DNA of 64,000 nucleotides from Proluteimonas luteida (GCF_021191695.1 NZ_JAIWPT010000016.1:41304-105303), one strand, 5' to 3'; shown: positions 7,936 to 16,826, counted from the stretch's first letter. The notes: generated by a model from the letters alone, not told the origin. Numbers and translations are program-made.

Positions 7936-8622
7936 TCAGCCTTCGGTGTTGCGCGGGATCGCGAACCGGTAGCCGCGGCCGCGCACGGTCTCGATCGGCT
8001 TGAGCGTGCCTTCCGGGTCCAGCTTCTTGCGCAGGCGGCCGATGAACACCTCCAGCACGTTCGAATCGCGGTCGAAATCCTGCTGGTAGATGTGCTCGGT
8101 CAGGTCCGCCTTCGAGACCAGTTCGCCGGCATGCATCATCAGGTACTCGAGCACCTTGTACTCGTAGCTGGTGAGGTCGACGTTCTTGCCGTCGACGCTG
8201 ACCGTCTGCGCGGCCAGGTCCAGCATCACCGTGCCGCATTCGAGCGTGGGCTTGCTCCAGCCGGCGGCGCGGCGCACCAGCGCGTTGATGCGCGCCAGCA
8301 GCTCCTCGACGTGGAAAGGCTTGACCAGGTAGTCGTCGGCGCCCTGCTTGAGGCCGTCGACCTTGTCCTGCCAGCTCGAACGGGCGGTCAGGATCAGCAC
8401 CGGGAACTGCTTGCCTTCCTCGCGCAGGGCCTTGATCAGCTCCATGCCCGACATCTTCGGCAGGCCGAGGTCGATGATGCCCACGTCGAACGGCACTTCG
8501 CGGCCCATGTACAGGCCTTCCTCGCCGTCCTGTGCGGCATCGACGGCGAAGCCTTCGCGCTTCAGCCGGGCCGCGAGGGTCTCACGCAGGGGAGCTTCGT
8601 CTTCGACGAGCAGGATACGCAT
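7936..8622 (-). CDS. phoP: Response regulator PhoP, OmpR family
   Basis: A 228-residue regulator. The receiver domain has acidic residues E7 and D8, phosphoacceptor D51 (IIDLGLPKMSG) and the conserved lysine in DDYLVKPFHVEEL. A winged-helix DNA-binding domain of the Trans_reg_C type follows from about 125, ending in FIGRLRKKLDP and a TVRGRGYRF wing. It controls Mg2+, envelope and virulence genes in related bacteria. It lies between a PepSY-type periplasmic protein gene (56 bp upstream) and phoQ, all on the minus strand, so the three probably form one operon. Confidence 0.93.
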   Translation of the reverse strand: MRILLVEDEAPLRETLAARLKREGFAVDAAQDGEEGLYMGREVPFDVGIIDLGLPKMSGMELIKALREEGKQFPVLILTARSSWQDKVDGLKQGADDYLVKPFHVEELLARINALVRRAAGWSKPTLECGTVMLDLAAQTVSVDGKNVDLTSYEYKVLEYLMMHAGELVSKADLTEHIYQQDFDRDSNVLEVFIGRLRKKLDPEGTLKPIETVRGRGYRFAIPRNTEG

Positions 8623-8678
8623 GGGTCAACTCCGGTCGAGACGGCCGGATCGGCCGTGAATGGGGCGAGAATGCAGGA

Positions 8679-9038
8679 TCAATCGTCATCGCCGCGTGCA
8701 CGCACCGGGCGTCCGCGCTGCTGCGGATCGTCGACGTAGACGCGCACCCGGCCGCTGTCGTCGAGCACCTTGATCCGGTTGAGGTCGCGTCCGTCGGAGT
8801 GCATGCGCTCGGCGCTGAGTACCCGGCCCCGGGTCGTGCGTTCGATGCGGCGCACCGATTCGGACATGGAATCCTGGGCCCGGCTGCGGCGCTGCGGCGG
8901 CGTCCCGACGTCACCGCGCCGGTCCTGCTCGACGCGCGGCCGCGGCGGATCGTCGAAGGCCCGCGCCGGCACTGCGACGCTGCCCGCAACGACGGCGGGC
9001 AGCAGGATCAACAGCAGACGGGGCACCGCAACGGACAC
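8679..9038 (-). CDS. PepSY-like periplasmic protein upstream of phoPQ
   Basis: A 119-residue exported protein. The GTG at 9038 is chosen because GAGGAG lies 9 nt upstream and because it gives a normal signal peptide (VSVAVPRLLLILLPAV, cleavage after ARA near 26). The mature C-terminal half has the PepSY pattern: a helix (SMSESVRRIERTTRGRVL), then SAERMHSDGRDLNRIKVL and a closing strand DSGRVRVYVDDP. PepSY proteins act as inhibitors or sensors in the periplasm. The position just before phoP suggests that it modulates the PhoQ sensor, which is inference. Nothing clear is seen in the 229 bp upstream apart from a CTGTTCAGGTTCAAG stretch at about 9145. Confidence 0.75.
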   Translation of the reverse strand: MSVAVPRLLLILLPAVVAGSVAVPARAFDDPPRPRVEQDRRGDVGTPPQRRSRAQDSMSESVRRIERTTRGRVLSAERMHSDGRDLNRIKVLDDSGRVRVYVDDPQQRGRPVRARGDDD

Positions 9039-9267
9039 GCTGGCCGCTCCTCGACAGGGGACAGGGATGAAACTGGAACAACGTCCCGGATTCTTGGAGC
9101 AGGGCGGTGAATCCGTCCTTAACTTTTTCTTCGCATTGCCAAACCTGTTCAGGTTCAAGGGCTTGGGCCCGGCCTTCGGACCGGAGGCGACAGGAAACCG
9201 GGCGCCATCGCGAGTGCGGTGCGGAGCCCGGGCGGCCGAAGCCGGCGGGCGATCCTTGCGCGGCCCC

Positions 9268-10179
9268 TCAGTAGATCTCCGCGACGCAGCAGCGCAGCGA
9301 GCCGCCCGCGGCCTCGACCGCCGCCAGCGGCACGGTCTCGACCACGAACCCGGCCGCCTCCAGCCCCGCGCGGACCGGGGCCGGCAGCGCCGCCCCCGCC
9401 GCCGCGCTCATCCACACGCTGGCCGGCGACAGGGCAATGGCGTTGGCCACGAAGGCGGCCTTCGCGGCCGCGTCCAGCCGGAAGCCGGCGGCGCCATAGA
9501 AGCCGGCGATGGCGTCGCCGACGGTCGGGTCGGCAAAGCCCTGCGGGCACACCAGCGCCGCGCGCCCGGCCAGCACCGCCAGCACCACGTTGCCGTGGTA
9601 CTCGCCCGGTGCCAGGTCGAACAACAGCGTCGCGCGCAGCCCGAACGCCTCGTGCATCAGCCGCGCACCGGCCTCGTCGCAGCGCTCCGACAGGCCGCAG
9701 AACCCCAGGCCGCGGGCGCGGTCGATGACCAGCGAGCCCGTCAGCTCGCACGGATGCGGCTGGGTCGACAGGTCGATCTCGCGGTGCCGCAGTACATCGC
9801 GCAGGAAGCCGCGGATATCGGCCCGCGACGCCTCGGCCTGGCGGACCGGATGGCGCATGCGGCCGATGATCGCGCGCCCGTCCACGGTCGCGAACACGTT
9901 GTTGGGAAACACCGCGTCGGGCGTCGCCGGATCGCCGGCGAAGCACACGGTCGGCAGCACGGTCGACATCCGGCGCTGCAGTGCCCGGTGCTCGCGCATC
10001 GCCAGATCGGGATCGAAGGCGGCGGCGGCGGCCATGTAGCGGTTGTCGCGCGCCGATTCCTCGGCACGGCCGAACCCCTCGGGCGACACCAGGAACGCGG
10101 CCCGCGCGGTCGGCGGGCCGAAATCGGCGGGACAGGCCAGCGCCGCGGCGAAGAACGCGTCGGCGTCGCGGGTGATCAT
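9268..10179 (-). CDS. Pentein-fold guanidine hydrolase, CtlX-like
   Basis: A 303-residue protein of the guanidine-modifying (pentein) superfamily that includes arginine deiminase, dimethylargininase and citrulline hydrolase CtlX. Visible motifs are an early LVSPEGFG strand, FPNNVFATVDGR (substrate-binding Asn and Phe region), CELTGSLVIDR, a histidine motif EYHGNVVLAVL, and a C-terminal GSLRCCVAEIY with the probable nucleophilic Cys at 297 or 298. The exact substrate (arginine, methylarginine or citrulline) cannot be read from sequence. The stop of dusA and this start overlap by 4 nt (ATGA), so it is translated together with dusA. Confidence 0.78.
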   Translation of the reverse strand: MITRDADAFFAAALACPADFGPPTARAAFLVSPEGFGRAEESARDNRYMAAAAAFDPDLAMREHRALQRRMSTVLPTVCFAGDPATPDAVFPNNVFATVDGRAIIGRMRHPVRQAEASRADIRGFLRDVLRHREIDLSTQPHPCELTGSLVIDRARGLGFCGLSERCDEAGARLMHEAFGLRATLLFDLAPGEYHGNVVLAVLAGRAALVCPQGFADPTVGDAIAGFYGAAGFRLDAAAKAAFVANAIALSPASVWMSAAAGAALPAPVRAGLEAAGFVVETVPLAAVEAAGGSLRCCVAEIY

Positions 10180-11219
10180 GCCGCCGCGCGGGCCCGCGGC
10201 GCGGTCGCGGCCAGCGCACGTTCCACCAGCGTCCAGTCGGCGCCCGGGCGGTGCGCACCTTCGCTGAGGACCTGGCGGAACTGCCGCCCGCCCGGCTGCC
10301 CGTGGAACAGCCCCAGCACGTGCCGGGTGATGTGCTTGAGCGCGACCCCGGCCTGCAGTTGCGCCTCGACATAGGGACGCAGCGCGCGCAGCAGCTCGGC
10401 CCGCGGGCGCGGCTGCAGGCCGGCCAGCGCCGCATCGGTCCGGTGCAGCAGATACGGATCGTGATAGGCGGCGCGGCCCAGCATCACCCCGTCGACCGAC
10501 CCGAGCTGCGCAAGCGCGTCCTCCAGCGTCGCGATCCCGCCATTGAGCACCACCGGCAGCGTGGGGCGCTCGCGCTTGAGCCGGTGCGCCCAGTCGTAGC
10601 GCAGCGGCGGGACCTCGCGGTTCTCCTTCGGCGACAGGCCCTGCAGCCACGCGTTGCGCGCGTGCACCACGACCATCGACGCGCCGGCGGCGACGACACC
10701 GTCGACGAACGCGGCGAAGGCCGCATAGTCGTCATCGTCGTCGACCCCGAGCCGGCACTTGACCGTGACCGGCACGGCGCTGGCCGCCGCCATCGCCGCC
10801 ACGCAGTCGGCCACCAGCCCCGGCTCGCGCATCAGGCAGGCGCCGAAGCACCCGGCCTGCACCCGGTCCGACGGGCAGCCGCAGTTGAGGTTGATCTCGT
10901 CGAACCCGTGCGCTGCGGCAATGCGCGCCGCCTCGGCCAGCAGCCGCGGCTCGCTGCCGCCGAGCTGCAGCGCCAGCGGCGCCTGCTCCGGCGTCATCGC
11001 CAGCAGCCGCGCGCGGTCGCCGTGGATGACCGCGTTGGCATGCACCATCTCGGTGTACAGCCGCGCACCCGGCGCGAGCAGCCGGTGGAACTGCCGGCAG
11101 TGGACGTCGGTCCAGTCCATCATGGGAGCGACGGACAGACGCAGTGAGGCGCCATAGCGCGATTTCCCGCGCGATTCCAGGGCGTTGTCCAGATCGTCGT
11201 GCTGTTCGGTCACGCGCAT
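10176..11219 (-). CDS. dusA: tRNA-dihydrouridine synthase A
   Basis: A 347-residue flavoenzyme that reduces uridines in the tRNA D-loop. The FMN TIM barrel starts SLRLSVAPMMDWTDVHCR. NLNCGCPSDRVQ carries the catalytic cysteine region, and VKCRLGVDD and VVLNGGIATLED are conserved strand ends. ITRHVLGLFHGQPG near the C-terminus is typical of DusA. The ATG at 11219 gives the family N-terminus. It is the first gene of a pair with the pentein hydrolase. Confidence 0.93.
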   Translation of the reverse strand: MRVTEQHDDLDNALESRGKSRYGASLRLSVAPMMDWTDVHCRQFHRLLAPGARLYTEMVHANAVIHGDRARLLAMTPEQAPLALQLGGSEPRLLAEAARIAAAHGFDEINLNCGCPSDRVQAGCFGACLMREPGLVADCVAAMAAASAVPVTVKCRLGVDDDDDYAAFAAFVDGVVAAGASMVVVHARNAWLQGLSPKENREVPPLRYDWAHRLKRERPTLPVVLNGGIATLEDALAQLGSVDGVMLGRAAYHDPYLLHRTDAALAGLQPRPRAELLRALRPYVEAQLQAGVALKHITRHVLGLFHGQPGGRQFRQVLSEGAHRPGADWTLVERALAATAPRARAAA

Positions 11220-11346
11220 GAACGGTCGATTTCGCTGGTTTCGGAATGCCGTCAGATTACACCGCGCGGATTCGGGTCCCCCGTCGGGATGGCGCATTGC
11301 GTCGTGCGTCCAGACGGAAGTCGCCGGGCCGCGCCCTGCGGAGCGG

Positions 11347-12006
11347 TCAGTCTTTCGCGGCGCCGGGCGCGCGGAAGGTCACGTTGCCCTCGGCGTCGAG
11401 CACTTCGATGCGGGCATCGCCGGCGGCGTCGGCCACCAGGCGGATGCGGTCGCGGCCCTGCGGATCGGCCAACACGATCTCGGCGTCCTCGTTCCGGTTG
11501 TGGATGCCGATGCGGCGCTCGACGACGCGGCTGGCTTCGATCACGTCCAGCCCGGCCGGCGGCCGTGAATTGATGAGGAAACCGGCCATGGCGTCGCTGC
11601 CGTCGGCGCTCACCCGGGTGACCATGCCCATCGCGTCGTAGTTGGGGTAGTCGAAGGCCAGCGCGCTGATTTTGCCCATCTCGGCATCGGTGATCGCGAT
11701 CCCGCCCAGCTCGTCGCCCTTGGCGTCGTAGAACACCAGCCCCGCAGGCTGCACCGCGCGCGGATACTCGCGGCCGTCGAGTTTCGGCAGCGGGAAGCGC
11801 TCGGCGTTGGCGATCACCACGCGGGTCACGCCGGTCGGGTCGACGATGTTGATCCGCTCCACGTCGAGCACCGACTGCGAAGAAGGGGACCGCACGGCGA
11901 CGAGGCCGAGCGCGAGCAGCGCGACCGTCAGGACCAGCGCGTAGGCCTTGAGCAGGCGCATGTCGCGTTGCAGGCGTTCGAGGCTCGCGCCGGTGCTTGC
12001 ATTCAT
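11347..12006 (-). CDS. Membrane-anchored protein of unknown function
   Basis: A 219-residue protein with one membrane helix at about 20-41 and a large periplasmic part. The body has repeated strand-turn-strand units, each ending in a short DP or DA turn (IVDPTGVTRVVIAN, FYDAKGDELGGI, LADPQGRDRIRLVAD, VLDAEGNVTFRAPG), which suggests a beta-sheet repeat fold. I recall similar proteins in xanthomonads without known function. It stands alone, 127 bp from dusA. Confidence 0.75.
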   Translation of the reverse strand: MNASTGASLERLQRDMRLLKAYALVLTVALLALGLVAVRSPSSQSVLDVERINIVDPTGVTRVVIANAERFPLPKLDGREYPRAVQPAGLVFYDAKGDELGGIAITDAEMGKISALAFDYPNYDAMGMVTRVSADGSDAMAGFLINSRPPAGLDVIEASRVVERRIGIHNRNEDAEIVLADPQGRDRIRLVADAAGDARIEVLDAEGNVTFRAPGAAKD

Positions 12007-12199
12007 CGGGAATCCCTCGATCCGGAACCGCCGACGCTGGGCGTGCGCAGACGCCGGCGCATCGTATCACCGCAAACAATGCGCACCGGCCCCGATATCG
12101 TGACAACGGTCGGATATGGCGACACCGGCGGCCGCAGGGATCAGCGCGCACCGGGCCACGCACGGCTGCCCGGTGCGCGCGGGCGGCCGCCAGCGCGGA

Positions 12200-12673
12200 T
12201 CAGGCGGCCGCAGGCAGCGCCCGGCCGACCTGCTTTTCCTCTTCCGTCGCATCGCGAACGTCGACCACCTGCACCGCGAAATTCAGGGTGCGGCCGGCCA
12301 GCGGATGGTTGCCGTCGATCCTGACCTGGGCATCGTCGACCTCCACCACCGTCACCAGCAGCGGGCCGTTGCCGGTCTGGGCCTGGAACTGCATGCCCGG
12401 CTCGACCTTGTCGACGCCCTGGAACGCCTCGCGCGGCACGGACTGGATCAAACCTTCGTTGCACACGCCGTAGCCTTCTTCCGGCTTGACCACGACCTGC
12501 AGCGCGTCGCCGGCCTGCTTGCCGTCGAGCGCCTTCTCCAGGCCCGGCACGATGTTGCCGGCGCCATGGAAATAGCGCAGCGGCTGCGATTCGGGCGATT
12601 TGTCGATGACCTTGCCGGCGTCGTCGGTCAGGGTGTAGTGGAAGCTGGCAACACGTGCAGCGGCGATCTCCAT
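12200..12673 (-). CDS. slyD: FKBP-type peptidyl-prolyl isomerase, SlyD family
   Basis: A 157-residue cytoplasmic folding catalyst. The FKBP part (about 1-70 and 120-145) frames an IF chaperone insert. Motifs are LRYFHGAGNIVPGLEKALDG, VVKPEEGYG, and HPLAGRTLNFAVQV. The ATG at 12673 has an AAGGAGAT ribosome site. The protein stops at RALPAAA and lacks the histidine and cysteine-rich metal-binding tail of E. coli SlyD, so a nickel-storage role is unlikely; isomerase and chaperone activity is expected. The 193 bp upstream towards 12199 show nothing clear. Confidence 0.9.
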   Translation of the reverse strand: MEIAAARVASFHYTLTDDAGKVIDKSPESQPLRYFHGAGNIVPGLEKALDGKQAGDALQVVVKPEEGYGVCNEGLIQSVPREAFQGVDKVEPGMQFQAQTGNGPLLVTVVEVDDAQVRIDGNHPLAGRTLNFAVQVVDVRDATEEEKQVGRALPAAA

Positions 12674-12888
12674 GGGGATCTCCTTGGTATGGAATGAAGG
12701 GAGGGGGGTGACACGGACAGGCACCGGTAGACCCACGGTGCGAAGCGATACATCGCGGACCACGATACCGGCTGGGCGATCGGGCCGCAAACCGGAGGGC
12801 CGGCATCGGTAACGCAGGTTCAGCCGCGCCAGCCGCGCCGGCGCAGCCGGCCAGAGTGCACCACCTGGGCCACGAGCGACCGTGCACG

Positions 12889-13008
12889 CTCAGAGGTTGA
12901 GAGTAGATCGAACGCCGTAGCGAGCGCGTCGCCGGGCGTCCGCGGCAAGGCGCGCTGGGCGTTCGGCGGCGGTCGCAGTAGGCGTTCGATCTACTCTCAG
13001 CCTCTCAG
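12889..13008. repeat. Long imperfect inverted repeat, 28-bp arms
   Basis: Arms at 12889-12916 and 12981-13008 pair in 26 of 28 positions (core GAGAGTAGATCGAACGCC) around a GC-rich spacer of about 64 bp that itself can fold. The right arm covers the last two bases of the stop codon of the 13005-13460 gene. It lies in the 331-bp gap between that gene and slyD and could act as a terminator, although no T-run follows. It may also be a miniature palindromic element. The rest of the gap (12674-12888) shows nothing I can name. Confidence 0.7.
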
Positions 13009-13460
13009 TCGCGGAAGGCCTCGGCCATGGCCGAGGGGTCGCGCCGCGGCGTCTCGGTCGACACCGGCTGCACCTGCAGTTCCGCCTGTCCCAGCGGCAG
13101 CCCGGCGGCATCCCGCTGGCTGCCGTCGACCACTTCCACGCCCTGCGCGTCGGCCTGGCTGACGATGCGCACGACCTCGCTCGAGCCGTCCGGCCAGACC
13201 ACGCGGAAGGTGCTGCCCGGCGGCAGCGACACGAGCGGCGTCGCGCTCTGCGCCCGGTACAGCGCGGCAACCTGCGCCGCACCCAGTTGCCGCTGCTCGG
13301 GCGCCGCTTCGGTCGTGGTCTCCGCCACCGTCGACAGCTCGCGGTAGTTGTCGCCGATCGCGTCGATCATCACGCCGGCCACTGCCGCCGAGTAACCGAC
13401 GAACAATGCGGACCACAGCCAGAAACGCAGCCTGCTCTTGATTGCGGGTTTCTTCTTCAT
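13005..13460 (-). CDS. Membrane-anchored protein of unknown function
   Basis: A 151-residue protein with a basic N-terminus (MKKKPAIKSRLRF) and one membrane helix at about 13-32, so the body is periplasmic. A conserved-looking strand segment, FRVVWPDGSSEVVRIVSQADAQG, sits in the middle and resembles a small beta domain. The function is unknown to me. Its ATG overlaps the stop of the upstream gene by 4 nt, so the two are translationally coupled and probably act together. The 3' end runs into a large inverted repeat. Confidence 0.7.
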   Translation of the reverse strand: MKKKPAIKSRLRFWLWSALFVGYSAAVAGVMIDAIGDNYRELSTVAETTTEAAPEQRQLGAAQVAALYRAQSATPLVSLPPGSTFRVVWPDGSSEVVRIVSQADAQGVEVVDGSQRDAAGLPLGQAELQVQPVSTETPRRDPSAMAEAFRD

Positions 13461-14434
13461 CGCGACACCATCCCGACCTGTTCGTCTGTTTCTTTGTTCA
13501 CCAGTACATCGACCATCGTTTCGATCTCCTCCGCGTCCTCGCGCGGCAATGCCGCATCGCGCACGAACGTTTCGAAGTCCTGTCGCCCGTTCCGCGCACA
13601 GATGCCGCCGTTGGCGCAGTAATGGGTCATCAGCGCGCTGTCCGGACCGCATGGCTGGCCGAGCCGGCATCCGGCGATGTTCCAGGCCACCTCCGCGCGC
13701 TGGGTCCCCGCCACGCGTCCCTCGAGCGCGATGTCGCCGCTGGCGGCCACGCCCATCGCCGGCGCCAGTGCGACGAACGCCTCCGGATCGCGCGAGGCCT
13801 GCACCCGTTCGACGAGATCGGCGCGGTAGGCGTCGTCGTCGGCCAGCGGCGCGCCCATTGCCAGCAGTGCGGCCTCGGCGGCGAGGCTGCCGGCCAGTGC
13901 CGCGTCCTCGCGCGCCTCGACCAGTTGCACGAAGCTGGGCGCGTCGGTGGGCACGAACCGCGCGCAGCGCCGGCCGACGCGGTCGCGCGCGTCGCGCAGC
14001 GCGGCGCCGGCCTGCAGGCCGAGGCTGTCGATGAGTTCGCTGTCGCGCGCATAGCCGACCGGCGAGCGCGCCACCGGCGCGCAGTATTCGTGGATCCGGC
14101 TGACCAGCCAGCGCGCCTCGGCGTCGCCGGCGCGCGCCGCGGTCTGCAGCGACTGCAGCAACGCGAACAGGTCCGGCGACCGTTCGAAGGCCGCGCGCAT
14201 CTGCGCGGGCGTCGCGGCGGTCGCGGACGCTATGCGGTGGCCGTGCCATGCGGATTGCCCGGATCCTGCCGCAGGCGCCAGCGCGATGCGCGGCAACGCA
14301 GGGGTTTCCACGCCATCCGCGGCGGCATCGGACGCAGCCGGCGCTGGCCGGTCCGCGGCAGGAACGACGTACATCGAAACGAGCGCCGCAATGACGGCGC
14401 AGATGACGATCGCGATGGACAGCTTGCCCGTCAT
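13457..14434 (-). CDS. Exported or anchored protein of unknown function
   Basis: A 325-residue protein. The ATG at 14434 (MTGKLSIAIV) gives a hydrophobic anchor at about 5-24. The periplasmic body is helical and alanine-rich. It ends with a cysteine-rich stretch (GCRLGQPCGPDSALMTHYCANGGICARNG) with four cysteines that could form two disulfides, followed by an acidic helix. This type is seen in xanthomonads without assigned function. It forms an overlapping two-gene unit with the downstream anchored protein. The 256 bp upstream contain no other gene. Confidence 0.72.
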   Translation of the reverse strand: MTGKLSIAIVICAVIAALVSMYVVPAADRPAPAASDAAADGVETPALPRIALAPAAGSGQSAWHGHRIASATAATPAQMRAAFERSPDLFALLQSLQTAARAGDAEARWLVSRIHEYCAPVARSPVGYARDSELIDSLGLQAGAALRDARDRVGRRCARFVPTDAPSFVQLVEAREDAALAGSLAAEAALLAMGAPLADDDAYRADLVERVQASRDPEAFVALAPAMGVAASGDIALEGRVAGTQRAEVAWNIAGCRLGQPCGPDSALMTHYCANGGICARNGRQDFETFVRDAALPREDAEEIETMVDVLVNKETDEQVGMVSR

Positions 14435-14690
14435 GACGTGGGAGATGGGACTCCGGCGCGGTGCTGGGTGCGAACGGCGATTGTAGCCGACCGCCGGCGC
14501 CGGCCATGCCCGGGCATCGCTGCCGTGCGCGCGGCGCATCGATTCCGTCACGGTTTGCACGCAGAACCGGTCGCACGCCGTCGCCATCCGCATGCGCGTC
14601 TCATGCGCCGGCGCGACCCGCAGGCACGCCGGGCTTTACCTGCGCGGCCTGCGGCACGAAGATGCCCGCCCCCGCCCACGAGCCCCCGCC

Positions 14691-15614
14691 ATGCCCTATC
14701 TCGAACTGCGTCTGCAATGCACCGAAGCCGACCAGCCGCGCTATGCGCATGCGCTGGAGGATGTCGGCGCACTCGCGGTGACGATGCTCGACGCGGATGC
14801 CGACACCAGCGACGAGCAGGCGATCCTCGAGCCCGGCGTCGGCGAGACGCCGCTGTGGCAATCGGTGGTGCTGACCGCGCTGTTCGACGACGGGGCCGAT
14901 GCGCTGGCGCTGCTGGCCGCGCTGGACGCGTTCGACGCCGGGCTCGACTGGTCGCGCGCCAGCTTCCGCAAGGTCGAGGACCAGGACTGGGAGCGGGCAT
15001 GGATGGACCAGTACGTGCCGCTGCAGTTCGGCCGGCGCACCTGGATCGTGCCGTGGGATGCCCCGCTGCCGGAGGGCGCCGATGCGCCGGAAGCCGCGGT
15101 CGTGCGCCTGGATCCCGGCCTCGCGTTCGGTTCCGGCACGCATCCGACGACCTCGCTGTGCCTGCAGTGGCTTGACGCGCTGGCCGATGCCGGCACGCTG
15201 GCCGGCGCGACCGTGCTCGACTACGGCTGCGGCAGCGGCATCCTCGCGCTGGCGGCGCTGAAGCTGGGCGCGGCGCGCGCGGTCGGCGTCGACAACGATC
15301 CGCAGGCGCTGCTGGCCTCGACCGACAACGCCCAGCGCAACGGGCTCGGCGACGCGCTCGCGGTGTTCCTGCCCGCGGACGCGCCGCAGGACACGTATCC
15401 GGTGGTCGTCGCCAACATCCTCGCCTCCGCGCTCGACGCGCTGGCCGAGACCCTGGCCGGACGCGTGGCGGTGGGCGGACGCATCGCGCTGTCGGGCATC
15501 CTCGACGGTCAGGAGGAGGAACTGCTGCGCCGCTACCGGCCGTGGTTCGACCAGCTGGCGGTGACGCGCGAAGGCGACTGGGTCCGCATCGACGGGGTGC
15601 GCCGGGCGGTCTGA
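14691..15614 (+). CDS. prmA: Ribosomal protein L11 methyltransferase
   Basis: A 307-residue SAM-dependent enzyme that trimethylates ribosomal protein L11. The N-terminal substrate-recognition domain covers about 1-60. The methyltransferase part has [18 protein letters not shown] and the SAM motif [15 protein letters not shown], then GVDNDPQAL and [10 protein letters not shown] (the NPPY-like position). The ATG at 14691 yields the family N-terminus [10 protein letters not shown]. It starts a block with the DUF3426 gene and fis that is conserved in xanthomonads. Confidence 0.95.
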   Translation: MPYLELRLQCTEADQPRYAHALEDVGALAVTMLDADADTSDEQAILEPGVGETPLWQSVVLTALFDDGADALALLAALDAFDAGLDWSRASFRKVEDQDWERAWMDQYVPLQFGRRTWIVPWDAPLPEGADAPEAAVVRLDPGLAFGSGTHPTTSLCLQWLDALADAGTLAGATVLDYGCGSGILALAALKLGAARAVGVDNDPQALLASTDNAQRNGLGDALAVFLPADAPQDTYPVVVANILASALDALAETLAGRVAVGGRIALSGILDGQEEELLRRYRPWFDQLAVTREGDWVRIDGVRRAV

Positions 15615-15656
15615 GCCTGGCGCCGCAGTTCGCGCGCGGCGTGATTCAATAGCGCG

Positions 15657-16688
15657 ATGTTCATCAACTGCAAGCACTGCCGCGCGCTGGTGGCGACCGA
15701 TCCGGTCAGCGACCTGCCACCGCTGCGGTGCCCGCGTTGCCACGGCGTGCTGCGCGTGGAAGCGCCCGCGGCCGTGGCGGCGCCGTCGGTCGCCACGCTG
15801 CTGCGGCCCGCGCCGGCGCCGCAACCGCTGGCGGCCGACGCACAGGCGGCCGACACACCGGTTCCCGCCCCGCCCGCACCGGCCGCCCTGCAGGAACCTG
15901 CACCAACGGCCACGCCCGCGCCGCCGACGGCGCAGGCATCCGAAACGCCGGAAGCCGCACAGGCGACAGCCGATGCAGCAGCCGCGCCGGCACCGGCCGC
16001 CGACATCGACATCGATCCGACCGGCGAGGCGCAACCGCAGCCTGCCGCCGCGCCGCAGGCCCGGGCTGCGCCGGTCCCGGCGCCGGTTCCCGCATCCGTC
16101 GCGCACGACCCGACCGTCGAACGCCTTCCGGTCACCCGCTCGCCGGACGCAGCGCCGCCGGCCGCTCGCGCATCGCCGACCTTCGTCCGTGCCGGCGGCA
16201 CGCGCGCGCCGCAGATCGACGCCCGCCAGCGCCGCTGGCTGCTCGCGGCGATCGCGGCCCTGTCGCTGCTGCTGGTCCTGCTGATCCTGCTGGTCGACCG
16301 CGCGCGGCTGGCGCGCGATCCCGGCTGGCGCCCGCTGCTGGTCTCGGTCTGCACGGTGCTGCGCTGCGGGTTGCCGCCGTGGCGCGAGCCGGCGGCACTG
16401 ACCCTGCTGGCACGCGACGTCCGCCCCGACCCCGATGCGCCCGACCACCTGCTGGTGCACGCGACGTTCCGCAACGACGCGCGCTGGGCGCAGGCCTGGC
16501 CGCGGATGCTGCTGACCCTGTCCGACGTCGACGGACGCGCGATCGGCATGCGCGCGTTCGAACCGGCCGAATACCTCGCCACGCCACCGGGCGACGGTGT
16601 CATCGAAGCCGGCGCCAGCGCCACGATCGCGCTGTCGATCGTCGAACCGGAAGTGCCGGCGGTCTCGTTCGCGTTCGACTTCCGCTGA
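15657..16688 (+). CDS. Zinc-ribbon and DUF3426 membrane protein
   Basis: A 343-residue protein. The N-terminus is a zinc ribbon (CKHC at 5-8 and CPRC near 25-28) of the MJ0042 type. A long alanine and proline-rich linker runs from about 40 to 185. A membrane helix follows near 195-216, and the C-terminal DUF3426 domain (LLARDVRPDPDAPDHLLV, then DVDGRAIGMRAFEPAEYL) lies in the periplasm. The function is unknown. It always seems to sit between prmA and fis in related genomes, so co-transcription is likely. The gene is 42 bp after prmA. Confidence 0.85.
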   Translation: MFINCKHCRALVATDPVSDLPPLRCPRCHGVLRVEAPAAVAAPSVATLLRPAPAPQPLAADAQAADTPVPAPPAPAALQEPAPTATPAPPTAQASETPEAAQATADAAAAPAPAADIDIDPTGEAQPQPAAAPQARAAPVPAPVPASVAHDPTVERLPVTRSPDAAPPAARASPTFVRAGGTRAPQIDARQRRWLLAAIAALSLLLVLLILLVDRARLARDPGWRPLLVSVCTVLRCGLPPWREPAALTLLARDVRPDPDAPDHLLVHATFRNDARWAQAWPRMLLTLSDVDGRAIGMRAFEPAEYLATPPGDGVIEAGASATIALSIVEPEVPAVSFAFDFR

Positions 16689-16826
16689 CCGCTCGCATGG
16701 CCGGCCTCCGTCGCCCGGCCCGGGCATGACACGTCGCCCGGCGAGGCGATAGACTGGCTCTTCGCCCCGTCCCGGACCTCTGCGCCACCGCGCGGACCGC
16801 CGTCGACGCCGTCATCCGGAGCCACC

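Noticed and set aside
9130..9160. PhoP-type direct repeat upstream of the PepSY-phoP operon
   Set aside because: A CTGTTCAGGTTCAAG stretch is visible, but spacing and half-sites do not match the PhoP box that I know well enough to annotate it.
14435..14690. Small open frames between the anchored-protein pair and prmA
   Set aside because: They lack a ribosome site and any family pattern; the prmA start at 14691 is well supported.
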